Assembly: GCA_046729895.1 (NCBI GenBank)
Contig: JBKPHP010000123.1
Span: 1 to 13,554 of the forward strand
Direction: 5' to 3'
Source: DASXBA01 sp046729895
Lineage (GTDB): Bacteria; Actinomycetota; Thermoleophilia; Solirubrobacterales; Thermoleophilaceae
Length of the DNA: 13,554 nucleotides
Shown: one piece after another, positions 5,563-12,093 of the stretch
Numbering within the stretch: position 1 is the stretch's first letter
How the letters are laid out: each line of letters opens with the position of its first letter
Translations under genes and position numbers: made by a program
Notes under the pieces: generated by a model
The model's database searches: none
What the model was told of the DNA's origin: nothing
Seen by the model: only the letters and a program-made list of their open reading frames with translations

Positions 5563-6657
5563 GTGACCGAGGCCCCGGCGAGGGCGATCCTGCGCGTCGT
5601 GTTGATCATCGTGGGCGTCGTCCTCGTCCTCTACCTGCTGTACCTGCTCCGCAAGCCCATCGGCTGGGTCTGTATCGCTGTCTTCCTCGCCGTTGCGCTG
5701 TCCCCACCCGTCAATTGGCTGAACCAGCACATGCGCAGGGGCTTCGCCATCGCGATCGTCTACCTGGCGCTGCTTGCGATCCCGCTCCTGCTTTCGGCGC
5801 TGATAGTCCCGCCGTTCGTCCGCGAGGCGAACAACGCCGCTGACGACGCCCCGAGGTACGCGCGCGACGTGGCCGACTACGTGGAGAAGAACAAGACCCT
5901 CCGCAAGCTGAACGAGGACTACGACATCACCAGCAAGCTCGAGAAGGAGGCCGGCAAGCTGCCCAGCAAGCTGGGGGGCGCCGCCGAGACCCTCCGCGAC
6001 GTTGGCGTCGGGGTCGTCAACTCTGTCTTCGCCCTCGTCACCATCCTCATCCTCACCGCATTCCTGCTCGGCAGCGGCCGGGACTGGGTGAATCGAGCAT
6101 TGGAGCTCCAGCCTCCCGATCGCCGCGAAAGGATTCGAAGAGCGCTCGATCACATGGCTCGGGCAGTCGGCGGCTACGTCGCCGGGGTGCTGCTCCAGGC
6201 CACGATCGCGGGGGTCCTCACCTACATCGTCTTGACGATCCTCGGGGTTCCGTTCCGGGCGCCGCTCGCGGTGGTCGTCTTCTTGTTCGATCTGATCCCG
6301 CTCGTGGGGGCCACGATCGCGGCGGTGCTGGTCGGCATCGTCACCCTCTTCAACGACTTCCCGACGGTGACCATCATCTGGGCTGTGTGGTCGATCGTCT
6401 ACCAGCAGGTGGAGAACAGCGTCATCCAACCCCAGATACAGCGACGCACCCTCCGGGTGCATCCCTTCGTGGTGTTGGTGTCGGTGCTGTTCGGGGCAAC
6501 CCTGCTCGGGGTCATCGGTGCGCTGGTGGCGATACCCGTCGCCGCATCGATCCAGATCGCGCTGCGCGAATGGTGGAACTATCGCGCCGACCTCAAGAGG
6601 GCGGACGAGGGCGGTCCCCCGCCCGCAGAGCCCGGCCCGGCCGGCGCGCCGGCCTGA
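5563..6657 (+). CDS. AI-2E family transporter (PerM/YdiK/YhhT-like)
   Basis: Integral inner-membrane protein of the AI-2E exporter superfamily. Members include the E. coli putative AI-2 exporter TqsA and Na+/H+-antiporter-like proteins, so substrate cannot be inferred. The protein has 364 residues. Seen: hydrophobic segments at about 9-29, 33-48, 60-83, 151-170, 205-228, 234-262, 268-283 and 301-332. A soluble charged region lies between (about 85-145), as is usual for the family. The hallmark motifs are conserved: DLIPLVGA at 243-250, VIQPQIQRRTLRVHP at 287-301 and GVIGALVAIPVAA at 316-328. The tail is short, acidic and Pro-rich. It starts with GTG at 5563 with no Shine-Dalgarno sequence. 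It lies between degV and the HtrA-like gene on the same strand. Confidence 0.92.
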   Translation: MTEAPARAILRVVLIIVGVVLVLYLLYLLRKPIGWVCIAVFLAVALSPPVNWLNQHMRRGFAIAIVYLALLAIPLLLSALIVPPFVREANNAADDAPRYARDVADYVEKNKTLRKLNEDYDITSKLEKEAGKLPSKLGGAAETLRDVGVGVVNSVFALVTILILTAFLLGSGRDWVNRALELQPPDRRERIRRALDHMARAVGGYVAGVLLQATIAGVLTYIVLTILGVPFRAPLAVVVFLFDLIPLVGATIAAVLVGIVTLFNDFPTVTIIWAVWSIVYQQVENSVIQPQIQRRTLRVHPFVVLVSVLFGATLLGVIGALVAIPVAASIQIALREWWNYRADLKRADEGGPPPAEPGPAGAPA

Positions 6658-6679
6658 CCCCACGCCGCCGAGCGTGTGC

Positions 6680-6685
6680 CACGAT
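6680..6685 (+). promoter_or_regulatory. Possible -10 element of the HtrA-like gene
   Basis: CACGAT, ending 8 nt before the GTG at 6694. This is a weak match, cited mainly because its spacing agrees with the other leaderless-type sites and favours the GTG at 6694 over the one at 6676. Confidence 0.2.
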
Positions 6686-6693
6686 GCGGCCCC

Positions 6694-7746
6694 GTGCCAC
6701 GCTCGCTGCTCGCAACAGCCGCCGTTGCGACCGGCGTAGCGCTGGTGGTCGCCGCGGCCCTCGCTCTGGCGGGGGCCCTCGACGAGAACGGGTCTCCAAC
6801 GCCGCCGGGGGCGGGGGCGCAGGGCGGGGCCGACACCGGAAGGATCGTCGATCGCGTCCGGGAGGGGCTAGTGCTCGTGACCTCCAGGCGGGGACTGCGC
6901 GGCGGCTCCGGCTCCGGATTCATGATCGACAGCGAGGGGTTGATCCTCACGAGCCGCCAGACGGTCGCGCGGGGGCGCCGCATCTCGGTCCGGGCGGAAG
7001 GCGCCAGCGGACCGATCCGCGCCGAGCTGCTGGGGGCCGATCCGGCCACCGACATCGCGCTGCTCAAGATCCCGCGCGACGACGCCCGGGCGCTGCGGCC
7101 GCTCAGGCTGCTGTCCGACGAAGAGCGAGTGCGGATCGGGGAGTCTGTGGTGGCGGTGGGGACGCCGTTCGGTCTGGGCGGGACCATCACCGCGGGAGTG
7201 GTGTCGGCCTTCGACCAGGAGCTGGTGACGCCTCAGGGGCTAAGGATCGACGGCGCCATCCAGACGGACGCGGCCACCGGTGCCGGAAACGTCGGCGGCC
7301 CCCTCGTGGACGGCGGCGGCAATGTCATCGGCATGAACTTGCAGGCGCGGGAGGCGGCCGGTTTCGCGGTCCCGATTGAAACCGCGCGAGAGGTAGCGGA
7401 CACGATCAAGTCCAAGGGCAGCCTCGAGGCGCCCTACATCGGCATTGCCGGTGTCCCGCTGACGCCGGGCCTCGCCGAGCTGCTGGGGCTCGGCGTCGAG
7501 CACGGGCTTCTGATTCGCTCGGTTGCCCCCGGGGGCCCCGCCGACAGAGCGGGCGTGCACGGGGCCCGGCCGGGGCAACCGGCCGGCGACGTGGTGGTGG
7601 CCAACGACGGCCAGGCCGTGAGGGAGCCGCGTGACGTCGCGCGGACGGTGCTCGACCGCAAGCCCGGCCACAGGGTCGAGCTCCAGCTCGTGCGCGGGCG
7701 GCGCAAGCTCCGGCTCAGGTTGACTCTGGGCCGCTCCCCCGGCTAG
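6694..7746 (+). CDS. HtrA/DegP-like S1C protein with PDZ domain, catalytic His and Ser lost
   Basis: Membrane-anchored trypsin-like protein of the HtrA family, 350 residues from the GTG at 6694 (a GTG at 6676 would add six). One N-terminal hydrophobic anchor (about 5-29) and a short Gly/Pro linker precede the protease-like domain (about 50-240). GSGFMIDSEGLILTS aligns with the family consensus, but the next positions read SRQTV where the consensus has NxHVV, so the catalytic His is Gln89 (CAG, 6958-6960). The Asp is kept (D120 in ATDIALLKI). IQTDAATGAGN is followed by VGGPLV where the consensus has SGGPLV, so the nucleophile is Val200 (GTC, 7291-7293). A PDZ domain follows (about 245-345: YIGIAG, GLLIRSVAPGGPADRAG). 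I infer a proteolytically dead scaffold or chaperone that outwardly keeps the fold. Confidence 0.92.
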   Translation: MPRSLLATAAVATGVALVVAAALALAGALDENGSPTPPGAGAQGGADTGRIVDRVREGLVLVTSRRGLRGGSGSGFMIDSEGLILTSRQTVARGRRISVRAEGASGPIRAELLGADPATDIALLKIPRDDARALRPLRLLSDEERVRIGESVVAVGTPFGLGGTITAGVVSAFDQELVTPQGLRIDGAIQTDAATGAGNVGGPLVDGGGNVIGMNLQAREAAGFAVPIETAREVADTIKSKGSLEAPYIGIAGVPLTPGLAELLGLGVEHGLLIRSVAPGGPADRAGVHGARPGQPAGDVVVANDGQAVREPRDVARTVLDRKPGHRVELQLVRGRRKLRLRLTLGRSPG

Positions 7747-7973
7747 CGGCGGCGCCGGACCAGGGAGACGGTGGCGGCCACGCCCCCGCCGATCACGAAG
7801 CCCGCCACAGCCGCGCCGATCAGCGCGGCCTGCCGGTTGCGCGCCAGCTGGCGGCGCCAATCGGTCAGCTCCATCACCTTCGAGCGCAGGTCGTTGACCG
7901 AGAAGGCCAGCTCGCGCCGGGTCTCCTCGACCGAGCCGCGGATCTCCGCCGGGCTGCGCGCCTGGGTGGCCAT
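7743..7973 (-). CDS. DUF3618 family small membrane protein
   Basis: 76 residues. Seen: SPAEIRGSVEETRRELAFSVNDLRSKVMELTDWR at about 7-40, the typical DUF3618 amphipathic start (x-IRxxIExTRxELxxTVDxL). A glycine-rich transmembrane helix follows (about 49-70) and then RRRR. Family members are commonly found beside holin-superfamily III proteins in actinobacteria, as here; function is unknown. The ATG at 7973 overlaps the holin-like gene's TGA by one base (TGATG), so translation is probably coupled. Its stop shares the tetranucleotide CTAG (7743-7746) with the stop of the convergent HtrA-like gene. Confidence 0.85.
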   Translation of the reverse strand: MATQARSPAEIRGSVEETRRELAFSVNDLRSKVMELTDWRRQLARNRQAALIGAAVAGFVIGGGVAATVSLVRRRR

Positions 7974-8446
7974 CAGGAGCTGACCTCTTCCCCCTTCTCG
8001 AGGGTTCGCCCCAGCTGGTCCCGTTCGATCGACTGGCGCTCGAGCTCCTCGCGGGTGCGCTTGGCCTCCTCGATCGCGAGCTCCGGAGTTGGTGGGGCAC
8101 CGCTCCGCAGCCAGCGCCTTGCCAGGAGGCCGGCCACGGCGGCAACCAGGATCAGGATGCCGGTCACGATTGCGAAGCCGGCCCAGATCGCGCTGGTGAC
8201 GTCGAGCAGATCGTCGATGAACCAGGCGAGCGCGTGCAGGAACATGACGAGCGCGAAAACGAGGATCACGCCGGCGGCCAGGGCGACGCCCGCGCCCTTC
8301 GTGAGCTTCGAAACCTTCTCGCGAACCTCGGCTTTGGCTAGCTCGACCTCCTCGCGGACGAGCAGCGACGCCTTCTCGGAGACCTCGCTGACGATGTCGC
8401 CGAGGCTCTTTTCGGCGGTGTCGGGCGGGCGTGAGCCGTCGTTCAT
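7973..8446 (-). CDS. Holin-superfamily III (actinobacterial Holin-X / phage_holin_3_6) membrane protein
   Basis: 157 residues. An N-terminal amphipathic helix SLGDIVSEVSEKASLLVREE at 14-33 leads into VELAKAEVREK at 34-44. Two transmembrane helices follow at about 53-77 and 85-109, then a charged cytoplasmic-type tail. The motif LVREEVELAKAEVxEK is characteristic of the family. Despite its name, the family is mostly chromosomal, and nothing else here suggests a prophage; a role in the envelope is more likely, but unproven. The ATG at 8446 overlaps the upstream 65-residue gene by 4 nt (ATGA), and its TGA overlaps the DUF3618 start. Confidence 0.86.
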   Translation of the reverse strand: MNDGSRPPDTAEKSLGDIVSEVSEKASLLVREEVELAKAEVREKVSKLTKGAGVALAAGVILVFALVMFLHALAWFIDDLLDVTSAIWAGFAIVTGILILVAAVAGLLARRWLRSGAPPTPELAIEEAKRTREELERQSIERDQLGRTLEKGEEVSS

Positions 8447-8640
8447 TTGCCTATCCGTTTCAGGATCTGGGCCAGCGCAAACCCACCGACGAAGGCGGCG
8501 CCCACGAACAGCTCGGGGCGCTCGGCGAAGGGGTCGGCGTCCGACGCATGGGCCTCGCGGTCGGTCGTCTCGTCGATCACGGGCGTTTGCTCCTCGATCT
8601 CGGGCGCTCCCGAGGGTGGGGTGTCACCTGGGCTTGCCAT
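8443..8640 (-). CDS. Small single-helix membrane protein of unknown function (65 aa)
   Basis: I do not recognise a named family. The protein has 65 residues. The first 40 are acidic and Pro/Ser/Thr-rich (many Glu and Asp), probably disordered. They are followed by PELFVGAAFVGGFALAQILK at 43-62, a Gly/Ala-rich hydrophobic helix, and a basic end. The layout, acidic tail plus one C-terminal helix, fits a small tail-anchored membrane protein. The start at 8640 overlaps the preceding stop (TGATG), and the end overlaps the holin-like start by 4 nt (ATGA). This tight coupling on both sides is the best evidence that it is a real gene. Confidence 0.75.
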   Translation of the reverse strand: MASPGDTPPSGAPEIEEQTPVIDETTDREAHASDADPFAERPELFVGAAFVGGFALAQILKRIGK

Positions 8641-8777
8641 CAGTCGATCGGCGGATCCTCCTTGAAGACCCTTACCCAGATCTCCGTCGCTATGCGATTG
8701 GCGACGATCGACGTAAGCGCGCCGACGCCCGCCAGGAGCCCGGACCACGCTAGCCGCTTGACCATCTGGTTCTCCAT
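8640..8777 (-). CDS. DUF4235-like micro-membrane protein (45 aa)
   Basis: Only 45 residues, easily missed by gene finders. From the ATG at 8777: MENQMVKRLAWSGLLAGV at 1-18, a hydrophobic stretch to about 30 (VGALTSIVANRIATEIW), then RVFKEDPPID to the end. The order basic start, one helix with G-x-x-x-G spacing, A-x-R-x-A-T-x-x-W and an acidic PP end resembles the DUF4235 family of actinobacterial membrane proteins, which are usually longer (about 80-90 residues). It lies 11 nt after the TetR stop, and its own TGA overlaps the next ATG by one base. An alternative start at the ATG of codon 5 would leave 41 residues. Confidence 0.7.
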   Translation of the reverse strand: MENQMVKRLAWSGLLAGVGALTSIVANRIATEIWVRVFKEDPPID

Positions 8778-8788
8778 GCCCGGCGGAT

Positions 8789-9421
8789 TCAACCAGACAC
8801 GGCGGCGGCGCCGGCAGGCGCCGACTCGAGACCGCCGCAGATCGCCTCCACCACCAGGCCCTTGGCCTGCTCGAACTCCTCTTCCTTCTCGTCCAGCAGG
8901 TCAAAGATCCAGCCGGAAAGGAGCTGCTCGATCGCGCCGTAGAAGCACATCGCGGCGAACTCGGCGGGAATGTCCGACTTGAAGGAACCCTCCTCGCGGC
9001 CCCGCTCCACGATGCGCGCGATCCCGGCGTAGGCCTCCCGGATCGTCTCGAGGTGCGCGGCCCCGAACGAGTGCGCCGAGCGGGTGACCTCGACGATGAT
9101 CACCTTCATCAGGTCCGGGTTGTGACGGTAGGAGTCGATGATGAAGCTGGCGACTCTGTAGAGCTTGTCGCGCGCGGGCAGCTCCGCGTGCGAGTCGATC
9201 TCGGCGATCGCGTCGAGCATGATCTGCCACCGCTCCAGGAAAAGGGTGTTCAGGATCTCCTCCTTGGAGCTGAAGTAGTGGTAGACGAGGCCGTAGGCCA
9301 CCCCCGCCTCGTCGGCGACGTCCGACACGCGGCAATGATGGAAGCCGCGGCGGGCGAAGACGTGGATAGCGGCGTCGAGGATCAGGCGACGCTTGTCCGT
9401 TGTCCTCCGGGCGGTGGCCAT
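8789..9421 (-). CDS. TetR/AcrR family transcriptional regulator (FadR/YsiA-like)
   Basis: Dimeric DNA-binding regulator of 210 residues. The N-terminal TetR domain is at about 9-60: RRLILDAAIHVFARRGFHHC, then the helix-turn-helix with VADEAGVAYGLVYHYFSSKE at 35-54. The C-terminal ligand domain contains MKVIIVEVTRSA at 105-116 and GAIEQLLSGWIFDL at 162-175, which recall the YsiA/FadR-like group that senses acyl-CoA. The ligand here is inferred only by resemblance. The ATG at 9421 overlaps the stop of the carbon-nitrogen hydrolase gene (TGATG), so the regulator is cotranscribed with it. The palindrome at 10285-10302 in front of that operon is its most likely operator, giving autoregulation. Confidence 0.93.
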   Translation of the reverse strand: MATARRTTDKRRLILDAAIHVFARRGFHHCRVSDVADEAGVAYGLVYHYFSSKEEILNTLFLERWQIMLDAIAEIDSHAELPARDKLYRVASFIIDSYRHNPDLMKVIIVEVTRSAHSFGAAHLETIREAYAGIARIVERGREEGSFKSDIPAEFAAMCFYGAIEQLLSGWIFDLLDEKEEEFEQAKGLVVEAICGGLESAPAGAAAVSG

Positions 9422-10266
9422 CAGGCCACGACTCCTTCCGGCCAGCGGTAGCTCGCGGGAACGCGGTTGGCGAGGCTCGGCAGCTTCTCGCGGACCTCCT
9501 CCTGGCGCTCGAGGTCGAGGTCGGCGGCGACGAAGCACGGCTCGGGTCGGTCGGCGGAGGCGTCGGGGGCGCGCGCGAGCACCTCACCCCACGGGCCGAC
9601 GATCATCGAGCCGCCGAAGCTTTCATTGCCGGGGGGGTGGGTTCCGACCTGCCCGGCGGCGACCACGAAGGCCTGGTTCTCGACCGCCCGGGCCCGGATC
9701 AGAAGGTCCCAGTGGGCTTCGCCCGTCACCTTGGTGAAGGCAGCCGGCACCGCGATCACGCGCGACCCCCTGACGGCCAGGATCCTGTAGAGCTCCGGGA
9801 AGCGGAGGTCGTAGCAGACGCTCAGGCCAAGCGGGACACCTCCAACGTCGCTCACAACGATCTCGTCGCCCGGCTCCTCGGAGTCGGACTCGCGGTACAC
9901 CTGGCCGCCCACCTCGACGTCGAACATGTGGATCTTCCGGTAGACCGCCTTGATTTCGCCGTCGGGGCCCACGTGCAGGGAGGTGTTCGAGAGCCTTTCC
10001 CTGCCCTCGCGACGCTCGACGAGCGAACCGGCGACGAGGTCGATCCCGAGCTCGCGGGCGGTCTCGCGGGCCCAGCGGACCGTGGGGCCCTCGAGCGTCT
10101 CGGCCCCCTCGCGCTGGTGATCGTGAGTACCCAGGAGGTTGAACTTCTCGGGCAGGACGACCAGCTCGGCGCCGTCGTCAGCGGCCTCTCGCGTGAGCCT
10201 GTCGGCTGCAGCGAGGTTCCTTTCCTTGTCCTCTGTCGAGTTGAGCTGAACGGCCGCCGCGCGCAT
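9421..10266 (-). CDS. Carbon-nitrogen hydrolase, Nit1/Nit2-type amidase
   Basis: Nitrilase-superfamily amidase of 281 residues. The Glu-Lys-Cys triad is complete: E40 in LVVLPEKFN, K111 in YRKIHMFDVEV and C151 in LSVCYDLRFPELYR. The accessory Glu (E183) is in TGEAHWDLL. HMFDVEV, the RARAVENQAFVVAAGQ stretch at 191-206 and MIVGPWGEV at 221-229 place it near the Nit group. That group contains omega-amidase and deaminated-glutathione amidase, metabolite-repair enzymes that hydrolyse alpha-keto amides. Which substrate applies here is not readable. The ATG at 10266 is preceded by a purine-rich GAGGGGGAGG run, and family length agrees. First gene of a six-gene minus-strand operon; TetR follows immediately. 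Confidence 0.93.
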   Translation of the reverse strand: MRAAAVQLNSTEDKERNLAAADRLTREAADDGAELVVLPEKFNLLGTHDHQREGAETLEGPTVRWARETARELGIDLVAGSLVERREGRERLSNTSLHVGPDGEIKAVYRKIHMFDVEVGGQVYRESDSEEPGDEIVVSDVGGVPLGLSVCYDLRFPELYRILAVRGSRVIAVPAAFTKVTGEAHWDLLIRARAVENQAFVVAAGQVGTHPPGNESFGGSMIVGPWGEVLARAPDASADRPEPCFVAADLDLERQEEVREKLPSLANRVPASYRWPEGVVA

Positions 10267-10284
10267 CCTCCCCCTCGCGCCGCA

Positions 10285-10302
10285 ATTGACTGACGAGTCA
10301 AT
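10285..10302. promoter_or_regulatory. Operator-like palindrome, probable TetR-family binding site
   Basis: ATTGACTGACGAGTCAAT: perfect 7-bp inverted arms around a 4-bp spacer. It is AT-richer than its surroundings and typical in size for a TetR-family operator. It lies 18 bp upstream of the hydrolase ATG and 54 bp upstream of the deacetylase ATG. It overlaps the inferred transcription start for the hydrolase operon (TACACT at 10312-10307). The cognate regulator is most simply the TetR protein encoded second in that operon. Confidence 0.7.
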
Positions 10303-10306
10303 CTGC

Positions 10307-10312
10307 AGTGTA
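10307..10312 (-). promoter_or_regulatory. Possible -10 element of the hydrolase-TetR-membrane operon
   Basis: TACACT on the minus strand matches TATAAT at four of six positions. It would place the transcription start near 10300, inside the operator, leaving a leader of about 34 nt with a ribosome-binding site. No good -35 is visible. Confidence 0.3.
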
Positions 10313-10344
10313 CCGGGAGCGTGAGAAGTCTTTTGCGGCGGCTG

Positions 10345-10350
10345 TACGCT
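10345..10350 (+). promoter_or_regulatory. Possible -10 element of a leaderless deacetylase transcript
   Basis: TACGCT, ending 6 nt before the ATG at 10357, puts the transcription start on the A of that ATG. This supports the ATG over the in-frame GTG at 10321. Confidence 0.35.
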
Positions 10351-10356
10351 CACGCG

Positions 10357-11217
10357 ATGCCGTCGCGCCAGCCCTCCCCGTCCCCGGGTGCCCGGCGCCG
10401 GTTGGTCGCCCTCGGCGCCATTGCAGCGGCGGCGCTGGCAACGGGGGCGCTCGTGGGAGGCGGCCACGGGAACAGCTCCGCCGGCCCCCGCCCGAGCGAG
10501 CTCAGGAAAGGAGCCTCGGCGCACGCGGGGTGGCAACCGCACCCGGGCCCGGTCCCCATCCTGATGTACCACCGGATCGAGCGACCGCGACCGGGTGTCC
10601 GCACTCCCCTCCTGTACGTGAGCGGCCGGAGCTTCGCCGCCCAGATGCGCTGGCTCGACCGGCACGGCTTCGATGGCGTGACGCTCGATCAGGTCGAGGA
10701 TGGCTGGACGAAGGGAGCGCCGCTGCCGCGCCGGCCGATAGTCGTCTCGTTCGACGACGGCTACCTGAGCCACTACCGGACGGCGATGCCCATCCTGCGA
10801 CGACACCATTGGCCGGGCGTGCTGAGCCTCGCCGTGAAGAACATGACGGTGCGCGCCGGCCTGACTCCCACCGAGGTCCAGAGACTTCTCCACGCCGGCT
10901 GGGAGCTCGCCTCGCACACGATCTCGCACGTCGATCTGAGGCTCGTCGGCAGGCGGCGGCTGCGGCATGAGGTGAGGGATTCGCGGCGCCTGCTCCGCTA
11001 CGTCTTCCACGTGCCGGCGGACAACTTCACCTATCCGGCCGGCCTCTACGACAGGCGCGCCGTCGCGGCCGTCCGCGCCGCTGGCTACCGCGGCGCGCTC
11101 ACCGTCGCGCCCGGGTTGGCCAGCCGCCGGCACCCGTTCGCACTCAAGCGCATCCGGGTGACCCAGGAGATGGGCGTCCGCGGCCTCGCGCGGAAGCTCA
11201 GGGTGCCCGGCGTGTGA
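10357..11217 (+). CDS. Polysaccharide deacetylase (NodB homology, CE4), membrane-anchored or secreted
   Basis: CE4 deacetylase expected to remove acetyl groups from cell-wall or extracellular amino-sugar polymers outside the membrane. From the ATG at 10357 it has 286 residues. A basic N-terminus and hydrophobic segment (about 15-36) make a signal peptide or anchor. The catalytic domain follows: PVPILMYHRI at 65-74, motif 1 VVSFDDGY at 129-136 with D133/D134, and motif 2 SHTISHVDL at 186-194 with zinc ligands H187 and H191. Motif 3 is FTYPAGLYD at 224-232, and a late ALKRIRV stands in the motif 5 position. All metal and catalytic positions I can check are intact. A GTG at 10321 would add 12 residues, but promoter spacing favours the ATG. 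The last codon overlaps the next start by 4 nt (GTGA). Confidence 0.93.
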   Translation: MPSRQPSPSPGARRRLVALGAIAAAALATGALVGGGHGNSSAGPRPSELRKGASAHAGWQPHPGPVPILMYHRIERPRPGVRTPLLYVSGRSFAAQMRWLDRHGFDGVTLDQVEDGWTKGAPLPRRPIVVSFDDGYLSHYRTAMPILRRHHWPGVLSLAVKNMTVRAGLTPTEVQRLLHAGWELASHTISHVDLRLVGRRRLRHEVRDSRRLLRYVFHVPADNFTYPAGLYDRRAVAAVRAAGYRGALTVAPGLASRRHPFALKRIRVTQEMGVRGLARKLRVPGV

Positions 11218-12050
11218 GCGAGTTGCCCGCGCGCGGCCCGCGCGTCCGCGAGCTCGGCCTCGCCTTGCCTCCCGACCCGATGCCGATGTGGCGGAGGACG
11301 CGCCCGCTCAAGCGCTGGCGCTATGTGGGCTACTACTCGCGCGAGCTGATGCTGTGCGTCGGTGACGCCCGCGTCGGTCCCATCCCCCAGCGCTGGTGGG
11401 CCATCGCGGAAGCCGGCCGAGCCATCCGCCAGCGCAGCTCGCTCGGCTCGGCGGGCGTGCGGCTTCGAGGCTCGCAGGTGAGGATCGACTCGGACGGCGT
11501 GCGGGTCGACGTGGAGCTGGACGAGTCGGAGGGCGTCGAGGTGGCCACGCCCGTGGGACATCGCGGTGACTACATCTGGACGCGCAAGCAGGGCGACGTG
11601 GTCGCGCGCGGATCAGTGCGGATCGACGGACACGAGCACCTGATCGACGGGATCGCGTTCGTCGACGAGAGCGCCGGCTACCACCCGCGCCATACCGTCT
11701 GGAAGTGGTCGGCCGGCGTCGGGCTCGCCGTGGGCGGGGAGCGCGTTGCCTGGAACCTGGTGGCAGGCGTGCACGACTCCCCCCGTCACAGCGAGCGCAC
11801 GCTGTGGCTCGATGGTGAGCCGCGCGAGCTCGAGCCGGTACGTTTCGCCGGCGACCTCTCCTCCGTCGAGTTCGGAGAGGGCGGCCGCCTCGCTTTTCGC
11901 GAGTGGTCAGTGCGTGAGGAGCGGATGAACCTGCTGATTCTGCGCTCGGCCTACCGGCAGCCGTTCGGCACCTTCGAGGGCGAGCTTCCTGGGGGCATTC
12001 CGCTGTCCGAGGGCTACGGCGTGATGGAGGAGCACGACGTCTACTGGTGA
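11214..12050 (+). CDS. DUF2804-like protein of unknown function
   Basis: 278 residues, predicted soluble, rich in beta-strand sequence. Seen: KRWRYVGYYSRELMLCVGDAR at 33-53, WKWSAGVGLAVGGERVAWNLVAG at about 163-185, SERTLWLDGEPREL at about 193-206 and VRFAGDLSSVEF at 209-220. The conserved W-x-W-x-x-G and AWNLVxG...ERTLWxDG pattern matches my memory of the DUF2804 family, whose biochemistry is unknown. It is shorter at the N-terminus than many members. The GTG at 11214 overlaps the deacetylase stop (GTGA), indicating cotranslation, so a role linked to envelope glycan or lipid metabolism is a guess from context only. A short leader ORF and a four-helix membrane protein gene follow. Confidence 0.75.
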   Translation: MSELPARGPRVRELGLALPPDPMPMWRRTRPLKRWRYVGYYSRELMLCVGDARVGPIPQRWWAIAEAGRAIRQRSSLGSAGVRLRGSQVRIDSDGVRVDVELDESEGVEVATPVGHRGDYIWTRKQGDVVARGSVRIDGHEHLIDGIAFVDESAGYHPRHTVWKWSAGVGLAVGGERVAWNLVAGVHDSPRHSERTLWLDGEPRELEPVRFAGDLSSVEFGEGGRLAFREWSVREERMNLLILRSAYRQPFGTFEGELPGGIPLSEGYGVMEEHDVYW

Positions 12051-12051
12051 A

Positions 12052-12093
12052 ATGACCATCGCCATGAGCACCAGGTTCAGACCACCGCCATGA
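12052..12093 (+). CDS. Short coupled leader ORF (13 codons) created by a tandem duplication
   Basis: ATG at 12052, one base after the DUF2804-like stop, then MTIAMSTRFRPPP and TGA at 12091-12093, which overlaps the next gene's ATG (12090-12092) as ATGA. The first copy of the 26-bp repeat supplies a second in-frame ATG (12064). The peptide itself is probably meaningless. Its translation would carry ribosomes to the membrane-protein start, which has no Shine-Dalgarno sequence. Confidence 0.35.
   Translation: MTIAMSTRFRPPP

Noticed and set aside
5494..6663. 389-codon minus-strand frame opposite the AI-2E-family gene
   Set aside because: The composition (His/Asp/Gln/Arg-rich) is the mirror of hydrophobic codons on the other strand; the AI-2E motifs decide the coding strand.
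7973..8446. Holin-like gene as a sign of a prophage remnant
   Set aside because: Holin-superfamily III proteins are common chromosomal actinobacterial genes, and no other phage gene, integrase or attachment site is visible.
9421..11133. Minus-strand frame extending the hydrolase upstream to 570 codons
   Set aside because: The added 289 codons cross the operator and run antisense to the deacetylase gene. The family start is the ATG at 10266 with a purine-rich ribosome-binding site.
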